Assembly: GCA_016201575.1 (NCBI GenBank)
Contig: JACQCN010000471.1
Location: forward strand, 1-8,711
DNA from: Candidatus Rokuibacteriota bacterium
Lineage (GTDB): Bacteria; Methylomirabilota; Methylomirabilia; Rokubacteriales; CSP1-6
Length of the DNA stretch: 8,711 nucleotides
Reading direction: 5' to 3'
The translations under genes and the position numbers were made by a program. Shown one piece after another: positions 1-6,259 of the stretch. The notes below the pieces were generated by a model that was not told where the DNA came from, ran no database searches, and worked only from the letters and a program-made list of their open reading frames with translations. The first letter of the stretch is position 1. Each line of letters opens with the position of its first letter.

Positions 1-81
1 GACCACGGTGCGGCCGATCACCAGCTCGCGGATCAGCGCGACGAGGGCGACATCCGGTTCCGGGCGGCGAGGCTGAGGCAG
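1..81 (-). other. possible 5' part of a further gene downstream of hepT
   Basis: Directly after the HepT stop, the same minus-strand frame stays open to the window edge. Its last 17 codons all end in G or C, and they read as plausible protein (ending ELVIGRTVV). The opposite strand reads like a typical antisense shadow. No ATG is available. A CTG at 81-79 or GTG at 21-19 would be needed, or translation could start in another way. It could be the beginning of a third gene of the toxin-antitoxin transcript or simply open GC-rich DNA. Product unknown. Confidence 0.22.
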
Positions 82-84
82 AGC

Positions 85-513
85 TCACCGTCCGGTCTTC
101 GAGAGGTACTCGTTCACACCCCGGAGATACAGCGGGATGTCGCGCATTGCCGCCTGGAGCGCCTCGTGAATCTTGCCGGGGTCGATCTCGTCGTACTCAT
201 GCACGATCCGGTTGCGGAGACCGGCGCACGCGGCGATCCGGCGGGCGAAGTCCAGATCGAGCACGCCGAGACGCCCGAGCCGGGTGAAGGACTCGAAGTA
301 GTCGGGCGGCGGCGGCTGCCCGCACTCTGTGATCAGGTGGTAGTTGATGTCGATCATCCGACCGATGATCCGCTCCAGGTAGCGTTCGGCGACCACCTCG
401 TCGATGTCACTGGCGAGGTAGGCGTCGAGCGGCTTGCCGGCGACGGGCGCGAGCGCCGCGAGGTCGGTCGTGATCAGGACGATCTTGCGAGTCACCAGCT
501 CGGGATCGATCAC
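85..513 (-). CDS. hepT: HepT-like HEPN-domain RNase toxin (DUF86 family)
   Basis: Probable toxin of a type VII (MntA/HepT) toxin-antitoxin pair. HEPN proteins of this family are small, all-helical, dimeric RNases acting on RNA in the cytoplasm. The 142-residue product has the usual family length and carries the diagnostic R-x4-H-x-Y motif (R100, H105, Y107). The Arg and His are the predicted catalytic pair. In studied homologues the Tyr is the residue that MntA AMPylates to silence the toxin. I chose the GTG start at 513-511. It overlaps the mntA stop as GTGA (4 nt), and the frame upstream of it reads as Pro/Gly-rich, non-family sequence inside mntA. The overlap implies translational coupling, so toxin is made only when antitoxin is translated. 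Motif and neighbour are seen; AMPylation control is inferred from the family. Confidence 0.9.
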   Translation of the reverse strand: MIDPELVTRKIVLITTDLAALAPVAGKPLDAYLASDIDEVVAERYLERIIGRMIDINYHLITECGQPPPPDYFESFTRLGRLGVLDLDFARRIAACAGLRNRIVHEYDEIDPGKIHEALQAAMRDIPLYLRGVNEYLSKTGR

Positions 514-908
514 GGCGCTGACATCGCTCGGAGCGACCGCGCGACATACTCCCGCTCCAGTGCGAGGTACTTCCGGTGGTCCTGGTATCGCCGGAACGCA
601 TACATCTTCAGGGCCGCGAGCCGCGCCGGCGAGCCGTGGAGCAGGCGGCACTGCTCGGTGATCTTCCGCAGGAAGAGGGGATCCGCACGGTTGATCAGCG
701 CCAGGTCGACTTCCCGACCCGGGAAGACCGCCTGCAGATCGCGCAGCAGGTCCGCGTGCTCGCCCAGCGACCGCGGGGTCCGCTCGACCAAGACCGCGAG
801 GTCGACGTCGCTGGCGGGGTGGGTCCGTCCCGTGACCGTCGAGCCGAACTGCAGGAGCAGCACGATCCCGTGACGGCGGGCGACCTGCTCGAGCTCCCTC
901 TCATCCAT
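510..908 (-). CDS. mntA: MntA-like nucleotidyltransferase antitoxin
   Basis: Minimal nucleotidyltransferase of the polymerase-beta superfamily, 132 residues, the expected antitoxin partner of the adjacent HEPN toxin. The G-S-x10-D-x-D signature is complete: G22-S23, then D34 and D36. A third carboxylate, D68, lies in a REVDLAL strand, so the metal-binding triad looks intact and an active AMP-transferase is predicted. In characterised MntA/HepT pairs the enzyme adds AMP from ATP to the toxin tyrosine. I chose the ATG at 908 because a purine-rich GAGGGA lies 6 nt upstream. An in-frame longer version reaching 1004 is Arg/Pro/Gly-rich and not family-like. It is the first gene of a two-gene unit, with its TGA overlapping the hepT GTG. 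The 96 nt before it, down to the CDF stop, contain no clear promoter, so read-through from the gltA operon is possible. Confidence 0.9.
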   Translation of the reverse strand: MDERELEQVARRHGIVLLLQFGSTVTGRTHPASDVDLAVLVERTPRSLGEHADLLRDLQAVFPGREVDLALINRADPLFLRKITEQCRLLHGSPARLAALKMYAFRRYQDHRKYLALEREYVARSLRAMSAP

Positions 909-1004
909 TCCTCTTCCCTCGCACGATCCGGATGGCCGACCTCGAGGCCACCGCCGGGCCTTCGGCCACCGACGATCATCGCACGGGCAGCGCTCGTCCC
1001 CCAA

Positions 1005-2048
1005 TCAAGTGGCAGCGGGCCGTTCTCGATCCTTCGGTGGGCCTTGGAGGAGCTGCGCGAGGCCGCGGGCGGAGGGCGGCATGTCGGGCTGCACCGCCTC
1101 CTCCACGGTGAGCGGCGGGCGCGCCACGAACGCCTCGCGGCGGATCGGGCAGCCGGCGAGGTCGCACATCGCGCAGTAGGCGCGGTGGCAGGGGTCGGTG
1201 TGGAAGTGCAGCTCGCCCTCCACGCCGAGGTCGCGGATCACGCGCGCGGCGACCTCCTCGGCCACCTCGTGGGCGCGCTCCACCGTCCAGAACTCGGGCA
1301 CCACCAGGTGCGCGTCGACGTGGTGGAAGCGGCCGGCGCGGATGGCGCGCAGGTGGTGGACCCGGATCACGCCTTCGCCCACCGCCCGCTGCAGCACCTG
1401 GATCAACCGGTCGAGCAGCGCCGTGTCCTCCTCGTCGAGGAGGCCGCCGGCGGCGTGCCGCACGAGGCGGAACCCCGTCCACATCAGGGCCAGCGCCACC
1501 ACGGCCGCCACCAGCGGGTCGAGCCAGGTGAGCCCGGTGAAGCGCATCAGCGCCAGGCCGACCACGATCCCCGCGCTGGTCCAGAAGTCCGAGATCACGT
1601 GCTGGCCGTCGGCGACGAGGGCGAGCGACTCGTGCGCCCGCCCGGTGCGCACCAGGAACCAGCCGAGCCCGAGGTTGGCGAGGCCCGCGCCCAGCACGAT
1701 GGCGACCCCCAGGTCGAGGTCGCGCACTCGCACGCCGTACACGAAGCCGCGCGCCGCCGCGTAGAGGATGACCACGGCCGCGAAGGAGATGAGCCCGCCC
1801 TCGAAGGCGGCCGAGAAGAACTCGATCTTGCCGTGGCCGTACGGGTGGTTGCGGTCGGCGGGGCGACCGGCGAAAACGATACCGCCGACCGCGAAGACGG
1901 CGGCCACCACGTTGACGATCGACTCCAGCGCGTCGGAGAGGATCGCGGTGGAGCCCGTCATCCGGTACGCCTGGTACTTGGCGGCGAGGAGGAGGACGGA
2001 CACCGCGACGGAGACGAGCCCGGCGCGGAGGCGGATCGCGTCCGCCAC
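1005..2048 (-). CDS. cation diffusion facilitator (CDF) metal transporter with four-Cys C-terminal tail
   Basis: Inner-membrane divalent-metal/proton antiporter of the CDF family, 347 residues, normally a homodimer that exports Zn, Fe, Co or similar ions. Six membrane helices fit within residues 10-195, with family marks S33-x-AILSDALES (TM2), HPYGHGK (68-74, cytosolic loop) and HVISD in TM5. The TM5 half of the transport site is canonical (H150, D154). The TM2 half is E42-x3-N46 instead of the usual H/D-x3-D, so the metal cannot be assigned by motif. Residues 205-285 form the cytoplasmic dimerisation domain. A Cys-rich tail follows (C287, C292, C295, C300), probably a metal-binding or sensing module. 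The GTG start at 2048 is preceded by AAGGGG and lies 1 nt after the stop of the 38-residue gene, so it is the last gene of the gltA run. Family assignment is firm; substrate is unknown. Confidence 0.93.
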   Translation of the reverse strand: MADAIRLRAGLVSVAVSVLLLAAKYQAYRMTGSTAILSDALESIVNVVAAVFAVGGIVFAGRPADRNHPYGHGKIEFFSAAFEGGLISFAAVVILYAAARGFVYGVRVRDLDLGVAIVLGAGLANLGLGWFLVRTGRAHESLALVADGQHVISDFWTSAGIVVGLALMRFTGLTWLDPLVAAVVALALMWTGFRLVRHAAGGLLDEEDTALLDRLIQVLQRAVGEGVIRVHHLRAIRAGRFHHVDAHLVVPEFWTVERAHEVAEEVAARVIRDLGVEGELHFHTDPCHRAYCAMCDLAGCPIRREAFVARPPLTVEEAVQPDMPPSARGLAQLLQGPPKDRERPAAT

Positions 2049-2049
2049 C

Positions 2050-2166
2050 TTACCCCTTGGGCCGCTGCTTGCGGGCCTTCGTCAGCGTCCGCTCCCGGCT
2101 GGCGGCCGCGGCGGCCGCCGTCCGCCCGGTCTTCTTGTTCTTGCCCTGGCTCTTGCGAACTCCCAT
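2050..2166 (-). CDS. 38-residue highly basic microprotein, unrecognised
   Basis: Small ORF with ATG at 2166-2164 and TAA at 2052-2050. A strong Shine-Dalgarno, AGAGGAG, ends 7 nt before the ATG. The product has 13 Lys/Arg among 38 residues: a Lys-rich N-terminal part (MGVRKSQGKNKKTG), an Ala run of six at 17-22, and a basic helix-prone C-terminus ending KQRPKG. It has no Cys, Trp or membrane segment. Such composition suits RNA, DNA or ribosome binding, but I do not recognise a family and assign no function. It sits 13 nt after the membrane microprotein and 1 nt before the CDF start, so it must share their mRNA. Support comes from the ribosome site and tight packing. The main alternative is a translated leader whose job is to couple translation into the transporter. 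Confidence 0.7.
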   Translation of the reverse strand: MGVRKSQGKNKKTGRTAAAAAASRERTLTKARKQRPKG

Positions 2167-2179
2167 GCGCGCGCTCCTC

Positions 2180-2266
2180 TCACCTGGTTCGCCACACGAC
2201 CAGCGCGATGATCAGCACGACGACACCCAGCGCGATCAGCCAGTGATCCCGGACGGCCTCGACCAT
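2180..2266 (-). CDS. 28-residue single-span membrane microprotein, unrecognised
   Basis: Small ORF with ATG at 2266-2264 and TGA at 2182-2180. It starts 8 nt after the gltA TAG, and AGGGAG lies 4 nt before the ATG. The product has a short charged start (MVEAVRDHW), an unbroken hydrophobic stretch of about 17 residues (LIALGVVVLIIALVVW), and a basic end (RTR). It is a classic one-helix membrane peptide, probably with the Arg end in the cytoplasm. No family is recognised. Positioned between citrate synthase and two more same-strand genes, it is almost surely co-transcribed. Possible roles are a small regulator of a membrane protein such as the co-encoded transporter, or a type I-toxin-like peptide, though no antisense RNA gene is evident. 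Expression is unproven. Confidence 0.65.
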   Translation of the reverse strand: MVEAVRDHWLIALGVVVLIIALVVWRTR

Positions 2267-2274
2267 GTCGCTCC

Positions 2275-3564
2275 CTACCCTCGCATCCCCAGCGGGACGT
2301 AGTCGCGCTGCGCCGGGCCCGTGTAGACCTGGCGCGGGCGCGCGATCTTCTGCTCGGGGTCCTCGATCATCTCCTGCCACTGCGCGAGCCATCCCGCGGT
2401 GCGGGGGATGGCGAAGAGCACCGGGAACATCTCGACCGGGAAGCCCAGCGACTCGTAGATCATGCCCGAGTAGAAGTCGACGTTCGGGTAGAGCTTGCGA
2501 GTCACGAAGTACTCGTCCTCGAGAGCGATGCGCTCGAGCTCCTGGGCGACGGGCAGCAGCGGGCTCGGGCGCGTCACCTCGTACGTCTCGTCGGCCATCC
2601 GCTTGATGATCTTGGCCCGCGGGTCGTAGTTCTTGTAGACCCGGTGGCCGAACCCCATCAGCTTGGCCTTCCCCTCCTTCACCTGTTTGATGAACTGGGG
2701 GATCTTGTCGCGGGAGCCGATGCTGCCGAGCATGCGCAGGACCGCCTCGTTGGCGCCCCCGTGCAGCGGGCCGTAGAGGGCCGCCACCCCCGCCGCCACC
2801 GCGGAGTAGGGATCGACGCGGGAGGAGCCCACGCTCCGCACCGCGTTCGTCGAGCAGTTCTGCTCGTGGTCGGCGTGGAGGATGAAGAGCACCTCGAGCG
2901 CGCGCTCGAGCGTGGGGTGGGGCTCGTACTTCACCTCCGTGGCCTTGAACAGCATGTTGAGGAAGTTGCCCGTGTAGGAGAGGTGGTTGTCGGGGTAGGC
3001 GTAGGGCATGCCCAGGTTGTGCCGGTAGGCGAAGGCCGCCAGCGTCGGCATCTTGCCGATCAGCCGGATGATCTGGAGCTTCCGCGTCTCCCCGTCGATG
3101 CCGTTCTTGGCCTCGGGGTAGAAGGTGGAGAGCGCGCCCACCATCAACACGATCATCCCCATCGGGTGGGCGTCGTAATGGAAGCCCTCCATCACCTTCT
3201 TCATGTTCTCGTGGATCCAGGTGTGATGGGTGATCTGGTACACCCAGTCGTCGAGCTGGGCGCTGGTGGGCAGCTCGCCATGGAGGAGCAGGTAGGCCGT
3301 CTCCAGGTAGGTCGCGCGCTCGGCGAGCTGCTCGATCGAGTAGCCGCGATAGCGGAGGATCCCGCGGTCGCCGTCGATGTACGTGATCGCGCTCCGGCAC
3401 GACGCGGTGTTCATGAACGCCGGATCGTAGCTCAGGAGGCCGAAGTCGTCCTCCGAGGCCTTGATCTGGCGCAGGTCCATCGCGCGGATCGCCCCCTGCT
3501 CGATCGGCAGCTCGTAGACCTTGCCCGTGCGGTTGTCGGTGACGGTCAAGCTGTTGGCGGCCAT
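2275..3564 (-). CDS. gltA: citrate synthase
   Basis: Condenses acetyl-CoA with oxaloacetate to citrate, the entry step of the citrate cycle, in the cytoplasm. The 429 residues match the length and layout of the Gram-negative hexameric type, including the extra N-terminal beta domain (residues 1-50). Catalytic residues are present by comparison with E. coli H264/H305/D362: H268 in LHGGANEA, H307 in GFGHRVYKNYDPRA and D363 in YPNVDFYSG. Other family blocks are HADHEQN (230-236) and KIARPRQVYTG (406-416). I chose the ATG at 3564 because it follows a G-rich GGGGGGGA and begins the conserved domain. The frame continues open to 3759, but that part is not citrate-synthase-like. It heads a minus-strand run with two microproteins and a CDF transporter. 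A weak promoter candidate is at 3632-3661. Confidence 0.97.
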   Translation of the reverse strand: MAANSLTVTDNRTGKVYELPIEQGAIRAMDLRQIKASEDDFGLLSYDPAFMNTASCRSAITYIDGDRGILRYRGYSIEQLAERATYLETAYLLLHGELPTSAQLDDWVYQITHHTWIHENMKKVMEGFHYDAHPMGMIVLMVGALSTFYPEAKNGIDGETRKLQIIRLIGKMPTLAAFAYRHNLGMPYAYPDNHLSYTGNFLNMLFKATEVKYEPHPTLERALEVLFILHADHEQNCSTNAVRSVGSSRVDPYSAVAAGVAALYGPLHGGANEAVLRMLGSIGSRDKIPQFIKQVKEGKAKLMGFGHRVYKNYDPRAKIIKRMADETYEVTRPSPLLPVAQELERIALEDEYFVTRKLYPNVDFYSGMIYESLGFPVEMFPVLFAIPRTAGWLAQWQEMIEDPEQKIARPRQVYTGPAQRDYVPLGMRG

Positions 3565-3631
3565 GCGCGTTCCCCCCCACGTTCGATCGGCGAGCGCCGC
3601 GTCGCCCGCGGAGGCGGGGCGCCCGACGCTC

Positions 3632-3661
3632 AGATTACTCTTGCCGCTCGGTGTGGAGCAA
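3632..3661 (-). promoter_or_regulatory. weak candidate promoter for gltA operon
   Basis: On the minus strand TTGCTC (3661-3656) and TAATCT (3637-3632) are separated by 18 nt. Each hexamer matches the sigma70 consensus at only three of six positions. The site lies 68 nt upstream of the gltA ATG, a sensible leader length, and it sits in the only AT-containing patch of this region. It is tentative, because a different sigma factor could use other bases. Confidence 0.25.
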
Positions 3662-3704
3662 GCCCGCGGTTCACAAGCGCTTCCGCGGCGCGACGCATTT
3701 GGGG

Positions 3705-3734
3705 TTGACAGCCCCCGCGCGCCGCCCCTACATT
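3705..3734 (+). promoter_or_regulatory. sigma70-type promoter for the M23/atoE unit
   Basis: A perfect -35 TTGACA (3705-3710) is followed after 18 nt by TACATT (3729-3734), four of six matches to TATAAT. The hit stands out in GC-rich DNA. It points towards the M23 gene and would start RNA near 3741, giving a leader of about 97 nt before the ribosome site at 3828. It is back to back with gltA, so the 273-nt region 3565-3837 is a divergent promoter region. Confidence 0.5.
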
Positions 3735-3827
3735 CGTCGTCGGTCCAGGCCTGAATCACTCCCGCATTTCGCGGGGACGCACGACGTCACCGAGACCGAT
3801 CGCCGCGCGGAACGCGCAGGTCGCGAC

Positions 3828-3832
3828 GGAGG
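3828..3832 (+). promoter_or_regulatory. ribosome binding site that places the M23 start at a GTC codon
   Basis: GGAGG lies 5 nt before the in-frame GTC at 3838-3840, the ideal spacing for a start codon. No ATG, GTG or TTG exists in this frame between the upstream stop (3706-3708) and 4111. A start at 3838 yields a well-formed signal peptide. Either GTC is a base error or variant of GTG, or a very rare start codon is used. Confidence 0.55.
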
Positions 3833-3837
3833 CGCCT

Positions 3838-4800
3838 GTCGACCAGCATCTGACGCGAAGGCAGTTTGCGTGGCGCTCGGCGCGCTGGATCGCCGGGGCG
3901 GCCGCGTTCCTGGGCGGCTGCGCCGGGCCCCGGCCCCTCGGCCGGGCGCTCCAGCTTGCGCTCGCGCCGACGCCGCCCCCCACCCCGTCCACCGGGCGTG
4001 CCGCCGCCCGGATCTTCCACGGCGGCACCTTTGCCGAGCATCGGCGCCGCCCGGAGTACCGGGCCCTCGCCGGCATCGACTACGCCCCGATCGGCGCCGA
4101 GACCGAGATCGTGCCCGTCGCCGCCGGCGTGGTCTACGGCTACTTCACCCACCCGATGGGCGGCAACGTCGTCGTCGTCCACCACGGCCTCGGCTTCGTG
4201 AGCCAGTACTTCCACCTCCACGAGCGCACCGTGGCCCTGGGCGACGTCGTCACGCGCGACACGGTCATCGGCATCATGGGGACGACCGGCTCCGGCGCCC
4301 GCACCGTGGGCAAGCACGTGCACCTGACCGTGCTGGCGCCGTTCTACGCCGGGCACCTGCAGCTCGACGACGTGCAGTACTTCGAGGCCAACGACACCGT
4401 CTCCTCCTACGTGGTCGATCCCGAGGAGTTCTCGCTGCTCGGCCGCCACCAGGCGCTGCCCTTCGCCGGGCGCGAGGACGCGGCGCTGGACGAGCGGTTC
4501 CGCGTCGACCTGCGCCAGGCGCGGATCGAGGTGGACCGCCTGCTCCACCTCTTCCCCACCATGCCGCACACGCGCTTCTCCGACCGCTTCGGCGCCCTCG
4601 TCACGCGGGTCGGGCCCCGCGTGGATCTCACGCTCGACCGCGACGTGGCCGACCTGTACCAGGCCGTGGCGGGCGGCGTCCCCGCCGCCCGCGGCGTCGA
4701 CGTCGACCAGGTCCAGCGCTCACTCGCGCGCATCATGGCCCTGACGCCGCGGTTCACCGCGCCCCTGAAGGGCGCCGGCGAGCCCGAGCTCACCGCGTGA
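3838..4800 (+). CDS. M23-family (LytM-like) peptidase domain protein, probable Tat lipoprotein; start codon non-canonical
   Basis: Envelope protein with an M23/LytM fold, the family of zinc peptidoglycan endopeptidases and their inactive regulators. Counting from 3838 (320 residues), the N-terminus has a twin-arginine-like TRRQFAW (6-12), a hydrophobic stretch (17-27) and a lipobox L-G-G-C with C28, suggesting Tat export and lipidation. A Pro/Thr linker covers 44-54. The M23 domain spans about 60-165: AGIDYA with D81, YFHLH with H126, and HVHL with H160 and H162. Compared with LytM, four of five active-site residues are present, but the first zinc ligand, the His four residues before D81, is Leu (L77). 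Residues 166-320 match nothing I recognise. The domain clearly begins before the first canonical start codon (GTG 4111), which would cut it in half. The stop shares one base with the atoE start (TGATG). A catalytically altered or regulatory protein is possible. Confidence 0.75.
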   Translation, partial: VDQHLTRRQFAWRSARWIAGAAAFLGGCAGPRPLGRALQLALAPTPPPTPSTGRAAARIFHGGTFAEHRRRPEYRALAGIDYAPIGAETEIVPVAAGVVYGYFTHPMGGNVVVVHHGLGFVSQYFHLHERTVALGDVVTRDTVIGIMGTTGSGARTVGKHVHLTVLAPFYAGHLQLDDVQYFEANDTVSSYVVDPEEFSLLGRHQALPFAGREDAALDERFRVDLRQARIEVDRLLHLFPTMPHTRFSDRFGALVTRVGPRVDLTLDRDVADLYQAVAGGVPAARGVDVDQVQRSLARIMALTPRFTAPLKGAGEPELTA

Positions 4801-6233
4801 TGCCGCGGAAGACGGCTCCCGCTCCCGGGACCGGCGAACGGGGGCTGGCGCGGGTCGGCCTGGCCCTCGCGGACTGGAGCGAGCGCTGGTTCCCCGACGC
4901 GTTCGTCTTCGCCATCATGGCGGTCGTCGTCGTGGCCCTGGGCGCGCTGGCCCTCGGCGCGCCCCCCCGGACCGTGACGATCCAGTTCGGCAAGGGCTTC
5001 TGGGACCTGATCCCGTTCACGATGCAGATGGCGCTGATCATCGTGGGCGGTTACGTGGTCGCCAGCTCGCCCGCGGTGGCGCGGGTCATCGAGTGGCTGG
5101 CGTCCGCGCCCCGCAGCGGCCGCAGCGCCGTCGCCTACATCGCCTTCCTCAGCATGCTCACGTCGCTGGTGAGCTGGGGCTTCAGCCTGATCTTCAGCGG
5201 CCTGCTCGTGCGCGAGCTGGCCCGGCGCCAGCCGCGGATGGACTTCCGCGCCGCGGGGGCGGCGGCCTACCTCGGGGTCGGAAGCATCTGGGCGCTCGGC
5301 ATCTCCTCCTCGGCGGCCCAGCTCCAGGCCAACAAGGGCAGCCTCCCGCCCGCGCTCCTCCAGATCACCGGGGTCATCCCGTTCACGGAGACGATCTTCC
5401 TGTGGCAGGGGCTGGTCACGGCGCTGATCCTGCTCGTCGTCTCCACCGCCGTGGCCTTCTACTCCGCGCCGTCCGACGCCGCCGCGCAGCCGGCCGCGGC
5501 CTTCGGGCTGACGTTCGCGGCGTGCCGCCCGGACCTCGATCCGCGCGAGCGTCCGGGCGAGTGGCTCGAGTACAGTCCCGTTCTCACGGTGCTCGTGGCC
5601 CTGCTGGCCGCCGGCTGGCTCGTCGAGGTGTTCGCGACGCAGGGGCCGATGACCGCGATCGCCAACCTGAACACCTACAACTTCATCTTCCTGATGGCCG
5701 GGCTCCTCCTGCACTGGCGGCCGAAGCGGTTCCTCCAGGCGGTGGCCGGGGCCGTGCCGGCCACGGCGGGGGTGCTCGTGCAGTTCCCCTTCTACGCGAG
5801 CATCGCGGCGATCCTCACCGGCGCCCGGGGCCCGACGGGGCTCTCGCTCTCGGACTGGCTGGCGGGCATCTTCGTCTCGGTCTCCAATCGCCACACGTTC
5901 CCGCTGCTCGTGTCCGCCTACTCCGCCGTGCTCGGCCTGTTCGTGCCGTCGGGCGGCGGCAAGTGGGTGATCGAGGCGCCCTACGTCATGCAGGCGGCGA
6001 ACACGCTGCAGGTCCATCTCGGATGGGTCGTGCAGATCTACAACACCGCCGAGGCGCTGCCGAACCTCGTGAACCCGTTCTGGATGCTGCCGCTGCTCGG
6101 CGTCCTCGGCATCAAGGCGCGCGAGCTGGTCGGCTACTCGATCCTGCAGTTCCTCGTCCACCTGCCGCTCGTGTTCGCGCTCATGTGGCTCTTCGCCCAG
6201 ACGCTGACCTACCACCCGCCGGTGTTCCCGTAG
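4800..6233 (+). CDS. atoE: short-chain fatty acid transporter, AtoE family
   Basis: Predicted inner-membrane carrier for short-chain fatty acids such as acetoacetate or butyrate, of the AtoE/SCFA-transporter family. The 477 residues are slightly longer than the about 440 of E. coli AtoE. About ten to twelve hydrophobic helices run through residues 32-470. The hallmark FVPSGGGKW (381-389) is followed by a helix with IEAPYV, and NPFWMLPLLG (425-434) precedes KARELVGY, both typical of the family. A polar loop at 222-255 separates two helix groups. The ATG at 4800 overlaps the upstream M23 stop by one base, so translation is coupled. The frame is open far upstream (to 3651), but that part is the out-of-frame shadow of the M23 gene. 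No atoD/A/B thiolase or CoA-transferase gene is nearby, so the exact substrate is inferred only from the family. Confidence 0.93.
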   Translation: MPRKTAPAPGTGERGLARVGLALADWSERWFPDAFVFAIMAVVVVALGALALGAPPRTVTIQFGKGFWDLIPFTMQMALIIVGGYVVASSPAVARVIEWLASAPRSGRSAVAYIAFLSMLTSLVSWGFSLIFSGLLVRELARRQPRMDFRAAGAAAYLGVGSIWALGISSSAAQLQANKGSLPPALLQITGVIPFTETIFLWQGLVTALILLVVSTAVAFYSAPSDAAAQPAAAFGLTFAACRPDLDPRERPGEWLEYSPVLTVLVALLAAGWLVEVFATQGPMTAIANLNTYNFIFLMAGLLLHWRPKRFLQAVAGAVPATAGVLVQFPFYASIAAILTGARGPTGLSLSDWLAGIFVSVSNRHTFPLLVSAYSAVLGLFVPSGGGKWVIEAPYVMQAANTLQVHLGWVVQIYNTAEALPNLVNPFWMLPLLGVLGIKARELVGYSILQFLVHLPLVFALMWLFAQTLTYHPPVFP

Positions 6234-6259
6234 GTCGCCCCCCGGCTGGCCGCGCGCCC

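Noticed and set aside
514..651. Longer HepT starting at 651
   Set aside because: The extra 46 residues lie over the end of mntA in another frame and are not HEPN-like. The GTGA overlap at 510-513 explains the start.
576..2246. Very long open frame on the plus strand opposite the CDF and mntA genes
   Set aside because: It is rich in Arg, His, Glu, Ala and Gly with no domain pattern, as expected for the antisense of GC-rich genes. The minus strand carries clear family motifs.
3565..3759. N-terminal extension of citrate synthase to 3759
   Set aside because: The added residues do not resemble citrate synthase, and the ATG at 3564 has the ribosome site and fits the family length. The extension also overlaps the promoter region.
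3651..4799. Open N-terminal extension of about 380 residues in frame with atoE, suggesting a fusion
   Set aside because: It is Arg/Pro-rich and lies out of frame over the M23 gene, whose motifs are clear. The AtoE family begins at the ATG at 4800.
4111..4800. M23 gene starting at the GTG at 4111
   Set aside because: This start removes the G-I-D strand with D81 and half of the beta sheet of the domain. It also ignores the signal peptide and ribosome site upstream.
4407..6215. Long minus-strand open frame opposite atoE
   Set aside because: His/Arg/Glu-rich composition without motifs; the plus strand is a well-matched AtoE transporter.
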